Assembly: GCA_029558635.1 (NCBI GenBank)
Contig: JAKQEE010000052.1
Coordinates: 1 to 64,000, forward strand
DNA: 64,000 nucleotides
Direction of reading: 5' to 3'
Source of the DNA: Pseudomonadota bacterium
GTDB lineage: Bacteria; Pseudomonadota; Alphaproteobacteria; Micavibrionales; Micavibrionaceae
Shown: piece by piece, positions 56,786-64,000 of the stretch
Numbering within the stretch: position 1 is the first letter of the stretch
Layout: every line of letters starts with the position of its first letter
Program-made: the position numbers and the translations under genes
The notes under the pieces: generated by a model
Databases searched by the model: none
Told to the model about the DNA's origin: nothing
What the model saw: the letters and a program-made list of their open reading frames with translations, nothing else

Positions 56786-58547
56786 TTGTGGCCAGTTTTT
56801 CCTTGGTGGGTGCTATGGCAACGGCCGATTGCGGCAGGCCGTTGTCGATTTTGGCCTGAATTTTTTCGATCTCTTTCTCGTTTTTGGTGAAACTCAAGGC
56901 GCGTTTCCATTGAAAGCGTGCTTCCTGTTTCCGTCCAACACGCCAGTACGCGTCACCCAGATGGTCATTGATTTCCGATTCGTAGGGCTGCAGCTCGACT
57001 GCATTTTCCAAGGTCTTCACGGCGTCGGAAAATTTTCCGATGCGGAAATATACCCAACCCAGAGAATCGATGATGGCGCCGTCATCGGGTTTGAGACGGG
57101 CAGCTTTTTCGATCATCTCGGCGGCTTTATCAAGATTGCGGTCTTGGTCCGCCCATGTGTATCCCAGATAGTTAAGGACATAAGGCTGGTCGGGTTCGTA
57201 GGCCAGCGCATCGGTCAGGTCTTTTTCGGCGCTGTCCCAGTTTGCGAGGCGTTCGTTGACGATGCCGCGCGAGAACAGCAATTGCCAATGTTCTTGCGGC
57301 ACTTTGTTGTCGAGCATGTCAAAGGCTTTGTTGTAGGCCTCAAGCGCTTCTTTATATTTTTCCGACTCGCGGTAGATGTCGCCGATCTGGATCTGGGCGG
57401 AAACGTTGTTGTTCTTTTCAACAAGGTCGGAGAGAACGCGAATGGCTTCGTCTTTTTGTCCGTCCATTTCAAGGAGCATAGCGGTCTGGCGTTCGATGGT
57501 TTCGACTTGCTCCCGATTGCCTTTCGTGTCGATTTTCGAGAGATAGGCAATGGCGTCTTTGTATTGTTTGTTGTCGGCCGCGAACTGGGCCAGTTGCTCC
57601 AGCGCGCCGGATTCGTTCGGGTCGAGGAAGTAGGACATTTGCGCAAACAGCAGGCCTGAATCTTCATACCCGTTCGAGAGCAGACGGGCGGTGTCAAGAA
57701 GCGCGCGCGCCAATCCCTGTTGTGGGGTTACTTGCCGCGTTTCCGGCAATCTTCCGGCGGAGAGAGATTCAATCTTTTTGGTGAGGTCTTCGGTCTGGTC
57801 CTGCAGCGCGTTGCGAAGCGCAATGTAGATTTCTTTGGCTTCGTCTTTTTCTCCATATTTGGCAAAGACGTCGGCAATATCTTCGAGCGCGGCAATCGGC
57901 GTCGGCGTGTGGGTGAAGTTATAGGATTTGGCCAATTTCTGGATCGCGGCCTTATCGCCCGCGAAGTCGGCAATCAGAATAGCCTGATAAAGGAAAGACG
58001 GAGAATCTTTCAGAGTCTCGGGTTTGAATTTTCCTTCGGCGCCGTCAATCCATGCCCCCAGAAGCGGGACAATCGCCAAGCTTAGCCCATCGGCTTTGAT
58101 CGTGTCAGTACGGGTGCGGGCAGCGTCGTATCGTGCGTTCTTGAAATCATCCAGTGCGACAATGAGAGCGGCCAGAGATTCTCCTTTGTCCTTCTCGACA
58201 AGTTTACCCGCCATAGAGACGGCGCTCTCGAAATTTCCAGACCCTAAAGAGAGCGCCATCACGCGGCGCTCGATATCGGCGTTGTTTGGTGTCTTATTCA
58301 GAATATCGCCGAAATAATCACTGGCTTTCGACCAGTCATGTCTGGACTGGGCGTGTTGTCCGGCGAGGTAACTGCCCGATACGGTCTTGATAACAGGCAT
58401 CTGGACCGGAGCGTAAAAGCCGACAAGCGGACTCTCGTTATTTTGCCCCGAGGTTTCTTCGCTTTGCGGGGTTTGCGCAGTGTCGTCGCAGGCCACCAAA
58501 GTCAGGGCGGTGGTGAGAAGCAACAGGGAGCGAAGAGTTTGTTTCAT
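56778..58547 (-). CDS. TPR-repeat lipoprotein
   Basis: This 589-residue protein has a lipoprotein signal (LLLLTTALTLVACDD; lipobox LVAC, Cys20). About ten TPR units fill the rest, clearest in the C-terminal half (WDSAEKDLTDALAYEPDQP; LDKAAEMIEKAARLKPDDG; FSDAVKTLENAVELQP). It is probably a periplasmic or outer-membrane scaffold. Partner unknown. It overlaps ispE by eight bases. Confidence 0.88.
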   Translation of the reverse strand: MKQTLRSLLLLTTALTLVACDDTAQTPQSEETSGQNNESPLVGFYAPVQMPVIKTVSGSYLAGQHAQSRHDWSKASDYFGDILNKTPNNADIERRVMALSLGSGNFESAVSMAGKLVEKDKGESLAALIVALDDFKNARYDAARTRTDTIKADGLSLAIVPLLGAWIDGAEGKFKPETLKDSPSFLYQAILIADFAGDKAAIQKLAKSYNFTHTPTPIAALEDIADVFAKYGEKDEAKEIYIALRNALQDQTEDLTKKIESLSAGRLPETRQVTPQQGLARALLDTARLLSNGYEDSGLLFAQMSYFLDPNESGALEQLAQFAADNKQYKDAIAYLSKIDTKGNREQVETIERQTAMLLEMDGQKDEAIRVLSDLVEKNNNVSAQIQIGDIYRESEKYKEALEAYNKAFDMLDNKVPQEHWQLLFSRGIVNERLANWDSAEKDLTDALAYEPDQPYVLNYLGYTWADQDRNLDKAAEMIEKAARLKPDDGAIIDSLGWVYFRIGKFSDAVKTLENAVELQPYESEINDHLGDAYWRVGRKQEARFQWKRALSFTKNEKEIEKIQAKIDNGLPQSAVAIAPTKEKLATND

Positions 58548-58619
58548 GCGCGAAGTCCGTTTTTTGTGTCTGTTTCAATCATATAGGGGGCAAAGGCCCA
58601 GCGTCCAGCCGAAAGTGTC

Positions 58620-60242
58620 CTACATCCCTGTATAATTCGGGCCGCCGCCACCTTGGGGCGTGGTCCAGTCGATATTCTGGGACGGATCCTTGATGTCGCA
58701 GGTTTTGCAGTGGACGCAGTTCTGAGCGTTGATGCGGAAAGACTTCCGGCCGTTTTCCTCGACAATTTCGTAAACTCCGGCGGGGCAGTAACGCTGCGCG
58801 GGTTCAGCCCATTCGGGAAGGTTGACACTTATCGGGATGGACTTGTCGCGGAGTTTCAGGTGACAGGGTTGGTCTTCTTCGTGATTGGTGTTCGAGAGAA
58901 AGACCGAGGACAGACGGTCAAAGGTCAGGACGCCATCGGGTTTGGGGTAATTGATCGGTGTGCTGTCTTTGGCTTTTTTGAGGCCCGCGTGGTCGGCGTG
59001 GTTTTTAAGGGTGTAGGGGATCATCCAGCCGCCGATGGTCTGGAAGGCTGCATGGATCAGGCCGCAAATACGACCGCGATGGAAGCCTGCGCGGATGTTG
59101 CGGACTTTATAAAGCTCTTTATGGAGCCAGCTTTTCTTATAGAGATCGGTGTAGCTGGTGCATTCTTTGTCATTGAGTTGGGAGGCAATAGCAACGGCTG
59201 CCAACATGCCCGATTTGATCGCAGTGTGGTTGCCCTTGATTTTCGCGACGTTTAAAAATCCGGCGGTGTCCCCTACCAGCAAGCCGCCGGGGAAGGTGAG
59301 TTTGGGGAGGGACTGGAACCCGCCTTCGACCAGTGCGCGTGCGCCGTAGGAAATGCGTTTGCCGCCTGCGAGAAGTTTTGCAAAGTAAGGGTGGGTTTTG
59401 TGTCTCTGCATTTCCTCGAATGGCGAGAGGTACGGGTTGGTGTAGTCGAGGCCCACGACGTAACCGATGGAGACCAGATTTCCTTCCATGTGATAGAGCC
59501 ACGAGCCGCCATAGGTTTTGCAATCAAGCGGCCAGCCCAACGTGTGGACGACGTGGCCTTGTTTGTGGTTTTCGGGCTTAACCTCCCAGATTTCTTTGAC
59601 GCCGAGGCCATAGGTTTGCGGGTCGGCGTTTTCTCGCAGATTAAATTGTTTGATGATTTGTTTGGTGAGCGAGCCGTGGCAACCTTCGGCCAGCACCGTA
59701 TGTTTGGCGTGGAGTTCCATACCGGGTTGGAAGGCGGCGGTTTTCTCGCCCTCTTTATTTATGCCCATATCACCTGTGGCGACGCCCTTTACCGAGCCGT
59801 CATCATTATAGAGAATTTCGGTAGCGGCGAAGCCCGGGTAAATTTCAACGCCCAGACCTTCGGCCTGACCCGCCAGCCATTTGCCCAAGGCGCCGAGCGA
59901 GATGATGTAATTTCCAGTGTTGTGCATTTGCGGCGGGGTGGGGAGTTTGATCGTTCCTTTTTCGGTGAGGAAGAGAAAGTCATCGGTGGTCGCGGGGCAG
60001 GTGAGGGGTGCACCCAGATCTTTCCAGTTCGGGATTAGTTCATCCAGCGAACGGGGTTCGAAGACCGCGCCGGAGAGGAGATGCGCGCCGATTTCCGAAC
60101 CCTTTTCCAGAATGCAGACCGTGATCTCGGGGTTGATCTGCTTCAGGTGAATGGCGCAGGAAAGGCCAGCGGGGCCACCGCCGACGATGACCACGTCGTA
60201 GGTCATAGAATCTCGATCAGTGTGTGTCGTAGCTTGGGTCAT
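58620..60242 (-). CDS. Electron transfer flavoprotein-ubiquinone oxidoreductase
   Basis: This 540-residue enzyme passes electrons from ETF to the quinone pool at the inner membrane, serving fatty-acid and amino-acid oxidation. The FAD-binding motif is [17 protein letters not shown] (about 17-33), and [18 protein letters not shown] is characteristic. The C-terminal iron-sulfur motif [16 protein letters not shown] supplies three cysteines, with the fourth in [10 protein letters not shown]. Length is normal. Family identity is clear; etfA and etfB are not in the window. Confidence 0.96.
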   Translation of the reverse strand: MTQATTHTDRDSMTYDVVIVGGGPAGLSCAIHLKQINPEITVCILEKGSEIGAHLLSGAVFEPRSLDELIPNWKDLGAPLTCPATTDDFLFLTEKGTIKLPTPPQMHNTGNYIISLGALGKWLAGQAEGLGVEIYPGFAATEILYNDDGSVKGVATGDMGINKEGEKTAAFQPGMELHAKHTVLAEGCHGSLTKQIIKQFNLRENADPQTYGLGVKEIWEVKPENHKQGHVVHTLGWPLDCKTYGGSWLYHMEGNLVSIGYVVGLDYTNPYLSPFEEMQRHKTHPYFAKLLAGGKRISYGARALVEGGFQSLPKLTFPGGLLVGDTAGFLNVAKIKGNHTAIKSGMLAAVAIASQLNDKECTSYTDLYKKSWLHKELYKVRNIRAGFHRGRICGLIHAAFQTIGGWMIPYTLKNHADHAGLKKAKDSTPINYPKPDGVLTFDRLSSVFLSNTNHEEDQPCHLKLRDKSIPISVNLPEWAEPAQRYCPAGVYEIVEENGRKSFRINAQNCVHCKTCDIKDPSQNIDWTTPQGGGGPNYTGM

Positions 60243-60392
60243 TGTATTTCGTGTGGACTTGTTATGCGAAGTGGTTGCGTGGTCTTACACTCTATATATA
60301 AAGTAAGTTTTGTGGTTGGGAAACCTATTAAAGCTGAGAATAAGGGGCTCCTGTCAGAAAAGCAGGTGGCGTAAAGCGCTGCATATCTTATT

Positions 60393-60442
60393 CTGGATCC
60401 CCGATCGGCAGTCGGCTGGTGCCTCCTCTGTCGGGGATGACA
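60393..60442. repeat. Degenerate REP-like element
   Basis: An 8-bp stem (ATCCCCGA at 60397-60404, TCGGGGAT at 60431-60438) with a 26-base loop is preceded by CTGG and followed by GACA. It matches the second half of the element at 22566-22618 (CCAGATCCCC ... GGGGATGACA). It sits in the divergent region between the ETF-quinone oxidoreductase and glycosylase-like genes. Confidence 0.55.
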
Positions 60443-60467
60443 GGGGGGGAGGTAGAGAGGGATATAT

Positions 60468-61244
60468 ATGAATTCAACACTTTCCGCACAGGACATGGCT
60501 TCGGCCCTGCAATTTTATACGGAGATCGGCTGGGATGAGCCGATGGAGAATTTTGCACAAGACCGCTTGACGCCAGCGGTTGCGGTAGTTCCTGTTTTAT
60601 CCCAAGACAAACCCAAAAATGCCCCCCGCGAGATGCTGGGCGCGGCGGAGGCAATGTCTCCGGCCAGCGATCTGGCAGCGGCCGCGCAAAATCTGGAAGA
60701 GTTGAAGAAGGCGATTGCGGAATTCGATGGGCTTGCCATTCGCAAGACGGCCACCCATTCGGTGTTTGCTGATGGCAACCCGAACGCAAAGGTTATGATT
60801 GTCGGCGAAGTGCCGGATGCTGATGACGATAAATCGGGCGTCGCTTTTTCTCCGGCTGGTGAGGCGGGGCAGCTTCTCGACAAGATGATGGGGGCCATCG
60901 GGTTAAATCGTGGAGAATCCGTCTATCTGACTCATGTGTTGAATTGGCGGCCTCCGGGCGGGCGTTCGCCGACTGCTGCTGAAATTGATTTATCGTTGCC
61001 GTTTCTTAAGAAGCATATTGCGCTGGTGAAGCCGCAGTTCCTGCTGTTTTTCGGGGCGTTGCCTGCCAAAGCGTTGCTCGGTCGCTCGGAAACAATGACC
61101 AAACTGCGCGGCCAGTGGTTCGAGTATCAAGGGATTCCGTGTCTGGTGACTTATCCGCCTTCGTTCCTGATCAAATCTCCTGCCAAGAAGCGGGAGGTCT
61201 GGGACGATCTGCAGGATTTTCAGAAAAAGAGCGCAGCCTTTTAA
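60468..61244 (+). CDS. Uracil-DNA glycosylase superfamily protein with lost active-site motifs
   Basis: This 258-residue protein clearly has the family 4 uracil-DNA glycosylase fold: VFADGNPNAKVMIVGEVPD, GEAGQLLDKMMGAIGL, NWRPPGGRSPT, and LRGQWFEYQGIPCLVTYPPS then FLIKSP. Key positions are changed. GEAPG is GEVPD. The cysteines usually binding the 4Fe-4S cluster are absent at the FDGLAIR, NWRPPG and LSLPFL positions. The nearly invariant HPA motif reads PPS, so the catalytic histidine is gone. It may be an inactive or repurposed DNA-binding relative, or a lineage-specific glycosylase. The frame is intact over full length, so it is not a simple pseudogene. Confidence 0.82.
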   Translation: MNSTLSAQDMASALQFYTEIGWDEPMENFAQDRLTPAVAVVPVLSQDKPKNAPREMLGAAEAMSPASDLAAAAQNLEELKKAIAEFDGLAIRKTATHSVFADGNPNAKVMIVGEVPDADDDKSGVAFSPAGEAGQLLDKMMGAIGLNRGESVYLTHVLNWRPPGGRSPTAAEIDLSLPFLKKHIALVKPQFLLFFGALPAKALLGRSETMTKLRGQWFEYQGIPCLVTYPPSFLIKSPAKKREVWDDLQDFQKKSAAF

Positions 61245-61263
61245 ATGACGTTCCCTTTTGCTC

Positions 61264-61851
61264 TCAGAGCGTAAAAGTGATGATGCGCTGTTTGTTGTCA
61301 GCCAGTACTTTCGCTGTGTAACGGATGATATCACGTTCGTCGCGGAGTTTTTTCTCTTCCTTTTCGAGGCGTTTGGTTTCCTCTAAAAGTTTACCTGCCT
61401 TCCTGAAGGCTAGAGTGACAAGAAAACCGGCCAGAATGGTTGCGGTTCCACCCGCCACGATAGACGCGGCGTTGCTGTAATGCTGGGTGTTTGCGGTGTC
61501 GATCATATGTTTCGGAACGCAAAGGGTTTGTGCAGAACCGTTCTGGTTGCAGGCTTTACTGGCTGTGGCATATAGATTACCGAGTGTTCCGTTGGTTGAC
61601 GTTGCCGATTCCGCCGTTGTCTTCTGCCATGTTTCGTAGAAAAAGAACGGTCCTGTCCATGTGCTCATGGTTCCTGCCCCCATCAGTGTCAGGCCGTTAA
61701 GGCGGACTCTGGATTTCTTGGCTCTTGTTGCCTTAATTTCCGGCTCTCTGTCCAAATTCTCGTCCAGATAATCACCTTCTATCGTACACGGAACGTCTTC
61801 CAGCAGGCTGGGTGGTATATTTTCTAATCGGGACAATTTTTTCTCCATCAT
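61264..61851 (-). CDS. Hypothetical membrane protein
   Basis: This 195-residue protein was not recognised. It has an acidic N-terminus, a moderately hydrophobic stretch (about 52-75, LNGLTLMGAGTMSTWTGPFF), an external-looking loop with two cysteines (KACNQNG; TLCVPKH), a clear transmembrane helix (about 128-148, ASIVAGGTATILAGFLVTLA) and a charged coiled-coil tail (ETKRLEKEEKKLRDERD). It lies convergent to the glycosylase-like gene. Confidence 0.65.
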   Translation of the reverse strand: MMEKKLSRLENIPPSLLEDVPCTIEGDYLDENLDREPEIKATRAKKSRVRLNGLTLMGAGTMSTWTGPFFFYETWQKTTAESATSTNGTLGNLYATASKACNQNGSAQTLCVPKHMIDTANTQHYSNAASIVAGGTATILAGFLVTLAFRKAGKLLEETKRLEKEEKKLRDERDIIRYTAKVLADNKQRIITFTL

Positions 61852-62219
61852 CGTTCCGCAAGTTGTTGTGTGGATGGTATATATGTAATGTTATGCCCGT
61901 GTCAATATACATAATGTCGCATCTTGTAATAGTCTTGACTATGGTTTCTGCGCTTCTCAAGTATTCATTACTCTGTTTTTAAGTAATGTGTAGTTGTCTG
62001 AAAAGCTCTGTGAATCGTTCTGGTGCGTTTCCACATTCTTATAAATATTTATGCCGCACGGTCATGTAAAGTATTAATATTCACAAATTTACCTATTTCA
62101 ATCTTTCCTTTTTCATTTTGAATTTCAGCGGGTTAGCTGTTGGTGCGACCGTTTAGCATTTGTCGTCTCTTGTTTTTTTCTGGACAAAGATTTGGAGGGC
62201 TGATAAATCTCTGCCCGCT
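61852..62219. other. AT-rich divergent intergenic region
   Basis: This 368-base stretch separates the divergent membrane-protein and transglycosylase genes. It is clearly AT-rich with no credible gene. A perfect 12-base palindrome ATAAATATTTAT lies at 62041-62052. It presumably holds two promoters, but no single pair of boxes stands out. A GGAGGG at 62194-62199 is too far from the ATG at 62220 to be its ribosome site. Confidence 0.5.
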
Positions 62220-63764
62220 ATGCACAACGACGAAAGAACACGTGGCATGCGACCTGCTGTTTTGGCTGTCGTATGTCTCTTGAGCGGTGTGGTGTGTGGA
62301 GCTGCAAATGTCGGTTCGACGACGGTGGGAGATATTGTCCTCCCTCTCAAGAAACCGGACCTGATCCGCAAGGATAATGCGGAGAGGTCATTACAGGCAG
62401 CCACAGAACCGTCCACTTCCGAAACCGAGATTACCCTGCCGGAGGAGCTTCCGGCAGAGGCCAGTCTGTCTGGCGGCTATCATCTGGTCACCAAGGCGGT
62501 GCGCGCTCAATTGCGCCAAGGCCGCCCAACCTATGCCCTCAAGCTTCTGGCAAAAGATCCGGTGGCCCAAAAACTCAAAAATTCCGAATTCGACCGTATC
62601 AAGGCCCAGATCGCCCAGTCCTATCTGATCGAAGGTAAAATCGACCGTGCCGCGCAGGTGGCTGAAGAAGTTGTCAAGCGTTCCGGAAAATCTGTACCTC
62701 TGGCGGGCTGGGTTGCCGGACAGGCGGCTTGGCGTCAGGGCGATTATGGACGTTCCGCCGATATGTTTGCTTTGACCGCACGGTCCAAGGTGTCGTCGGC
62801 GTGGCTGGTGTCCGGTGCTTCGTTCTGGGCTGCCCGCGCCTCTTTTAAAGCCGGACGGTTTGAAGAGGTTCATCACTGGCATGAAAAAGCTGCCGCCTAT
62901 CCGCGCACGTTCTACGGTCTGGTGGCACTTAAGGCACTAGGGCGCGGCTATGAGTTTAACTGGGATCAACCGGATCTCGGTTTTTCCGATAGGGACGCTC
63001 TCGATAAATCTCCCGCCATTCAGGATGCTTTGCGTCTGGCCAAGGGCGGGCGCGTGTCGGGGGCCATTACCGCTTTGGCAAAATCGGGATGGCTTTCCAC
63101 CAATGACAAGCGCGAAGTTCTGCTGGCTTATATGATCCAGAAGAAGGTTCCGTCGCTGGTGCTGTATCTGGCGCGCAAAACCAAAAATTCCGAGGGCCGT
63201 TTCTATGATCTGGCCCTTTATCCTGAAAGCCCGTGGGAGCCGCATTCGGGTTACAAGGTGGACAAGGCCATCGTTCATGCACTGATCCGCCAAGAGTCGC
63301 GTTTCAATCCCCATGCGACCAGCCATCTGGGGGCCACAGGTTTGATGCAGCTTTTACCATCCACTGCCAAATTTGTCGCTGGCAGTGAAGAGATTGCGCT
63401 CACCGATCCCAAAACCAATATCGAAATTGGTCAGAAATATGTCGGGCAATTGCTCCGTGATCCGTCAGTTAACAACGATCTGTTCAAGCTGGCAGTTGCT
63501 TATAATGCCGGTCCGGGCAATCTGGCCAAGTGGAAGAAAAAACTGAATAACATGGACGATCCGTTGTTGTTTATCGAAAGCATCCCGTCGGGCGAAACCC
63601 GCGCCTTTGTCGAGCGGGTGATGGTCAATTACTGGATCTACCGGATGCGTATGGGCCAAGACTCGCCGTCGCTCGATATGGTGGCATCGCTCGACAAGGC
63701 AGACGGCATCCAAGTGGCTAGTGCGATCAGTTCCAATCTTGTCGCGATGGCTATGGGCCGTTAA
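62220..63764 (+). CDS. slt: Lytic murein transglycosylase (Slt family)
   Basis: This protein of about 514 residues has an N-terminal signal sequence (RPAVLAVVCLLSGVVCGA) and a long superhelical region of TPR-like helices (about 80-330). The C-terminal SLT domain has catalytic Glu359 in ALIRQESRFNPHA, then GLMQLLPSTA and AVAYNAGPGN. It cleaves peptidoglycan with formation of 1,6-anhydro-muramic ends. The start is uncertain: an in-frame TTG at 62160 adds 20 residues before the signal, and the ATG at 62247 would also keep it. Its stop directly abuts the convergent phosphatase gene. Confidence 0.92.
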   Translation: MHNDERTRGMRPAVLAVVCLLSGVVCGAANVGSTTVGDIVLPLKKPDLIRKDNAERSLQAATEPSTSETEITLPEELPAEASLSGGYHLVTKAVRAQLRQGRPTYALKLLAKDPVAQKLKNSEFDRIKAQIAQSYLIEGKIDRAAQVAEEVVKRSGKSVPLAGWVAGQAAWRQGDYGRSADMFALTARSKVSSAWLVSGASFWAARASFKAGRFEEVHHWHEKAAAYPRTFYGLVALKALGRGYEFNWDQPDLGFSDRDALDKSPAIQDALRLAKGGRVSGAITALAKSGWLSTNDKREVLLAYMIQKKVPSLVLYLARKTKNSEGRFYDLALYPESPWEPHSGYKVDKAIVHALIRQESRFNPHATSHLGATGLMQLLPSTAKFVAGSEEIALTDPKTNIEIGQKYVGQLLRDPSVNNDLFKLAVAYNAGPGNLAKWKKKLNNMDDPLLFIESIPSGETRAFVERVMVNYWIYRMRMGQDSPSLDMVASLDKADGIQVASAISSNLVAMAMGR

Positions 63765-64000
63765 TCAGAGCAAATCCAGCATTTTTGAATGAAGCGCAGG
63801 ATCGCCGCAGGCGAGAAGCGTTGGGTCGCCGTGCAGTGTTTTGGGGTGGCCTTGCCAGTCGGTGATTTTTCCGCCTGCGCCTTCGATAATCGGAACAAGG
63901 GCAATAAAATCATAGATGCCCAGTTGGTCTTCGACGATCACATCGATAAATCCGTTTGCCATCAATCCGTAGAAATAACAATCGCCTTGAAAGACCGGAT
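63765..64000 (-). CDS. HisN-like inositol monophosphatase-family phosphatase (5' end outside window)
   Basis: Only the C-terminal 78 or so residues are in the window; the frame is open to base 64000. GDCYFYGLMANGFIDVIVED, then YDFIALVPIIEGAGG and ITDWQGHP, are typical of the alphaproteobacterial histidinol-phosphatase branch (HisN) of the inositol monophosphatase superfamily. The motif YDFIALVPIIEGAGG supplies the late metal-site aspartate. Histidinol phosphate is the likely substrate, though inositol phosphatase activity cannot be excluded from this fragment. Confidence 0.8.
   Translation of the reverse strand, partial: PVFQGDCYFYGLMANGFIDVIVEDQLGIYDFIALVPIIEGAGGKITDWQGHPKTLHGDPTLLACGDPALHSKMLDLL

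Overview
The window looks like a chromosome segment of a polarly flagellated alphaproteobacterium of roughly 50-53% GC. The evidence is the set of cell-cycle and polarity genes (cckA, chpT, divK, pleD, a PodJ-like protein), flhB, an EipB/DUF1849 protein, a SapC protein, the TPR-lipoprotein/ispE pair and the lpxC/bamD/recN/ligA neighbourhood. A Micavibrio-like or other deep-branching lineage is possible, but the sequence alone does not settle it.

Bases 1 to about 10397 are accessory DNA. They hold a tandem array of four related secreted mosaic surface-protein genes (the first cut by the window edge), a plausible IncQ/R1162-type origin of transfer, a MOBQ relaxase gene starting with TTG, a set of 30-bp repeats, and a fusion of an AbiEi-like winged helix with a Fic domain. 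The region ends in a 55-bp copy of the 3' half of a tRNA-Leu(CAA) gene beside argS. This is the signature of an element integrated in a tRNA gene, so I read the segment as the right part of an integrated mobilizable element. Its integrase and intact tRNA would lie left of the window.

From 10412 onward the genes are core. The stretch 10.4-24.1 kb holds argS, a chemoreceptor, an LpqC-type esterase, uvrA, recA with an elaborate SOS-like promoter, cckA, flhB, a coiled-coil DNA-binding protein and a SapC protein. The stretch 24.2-34.3 kb holds UDP-glucose dehydrogenase, pgi, rnd, aspS (with a sharp 180-bp low-GC tract and an insertion) and a copper-uptake operon (DUF2946, TonB-dependent copper receptor, TonB). 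The stretch 34.2-39.7 kb is a cyclic-di-GMP and cell-cycle cluster: three small GGDEF proteins, a candidate C-rich-loop small RNA, eipB, divK and pleD.

The stretch 39.8-50.8 kb carries rpmG, rnr, a yeast-type cytosine deaminase, lpxC, bamD, recN, a proline-iminopeptidase-like hydrolase and ligA. The stretch 50.8-64 kb carries small unknown proteins, a lysophospholipase-like hydrolase, chpT divergent from a PodJ-like scaffold, ispE with a TPR lipoprotein, an ETF-ubiquinone oxidoreductase, a degenerate uracil-DNA glycosylase homologue, a lytic transglycosylase and the end of a hisN-like phosphatase.

CckA, ChpT, DivK, PleD and the PodJ-like protein together represent much of the Caulobacter-type asymmetric-division circuit. 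They are spread over 35 kb here rather than forming one operon. No rRNA, complete tRNA, CRISPR array or insertion sequence was seen.
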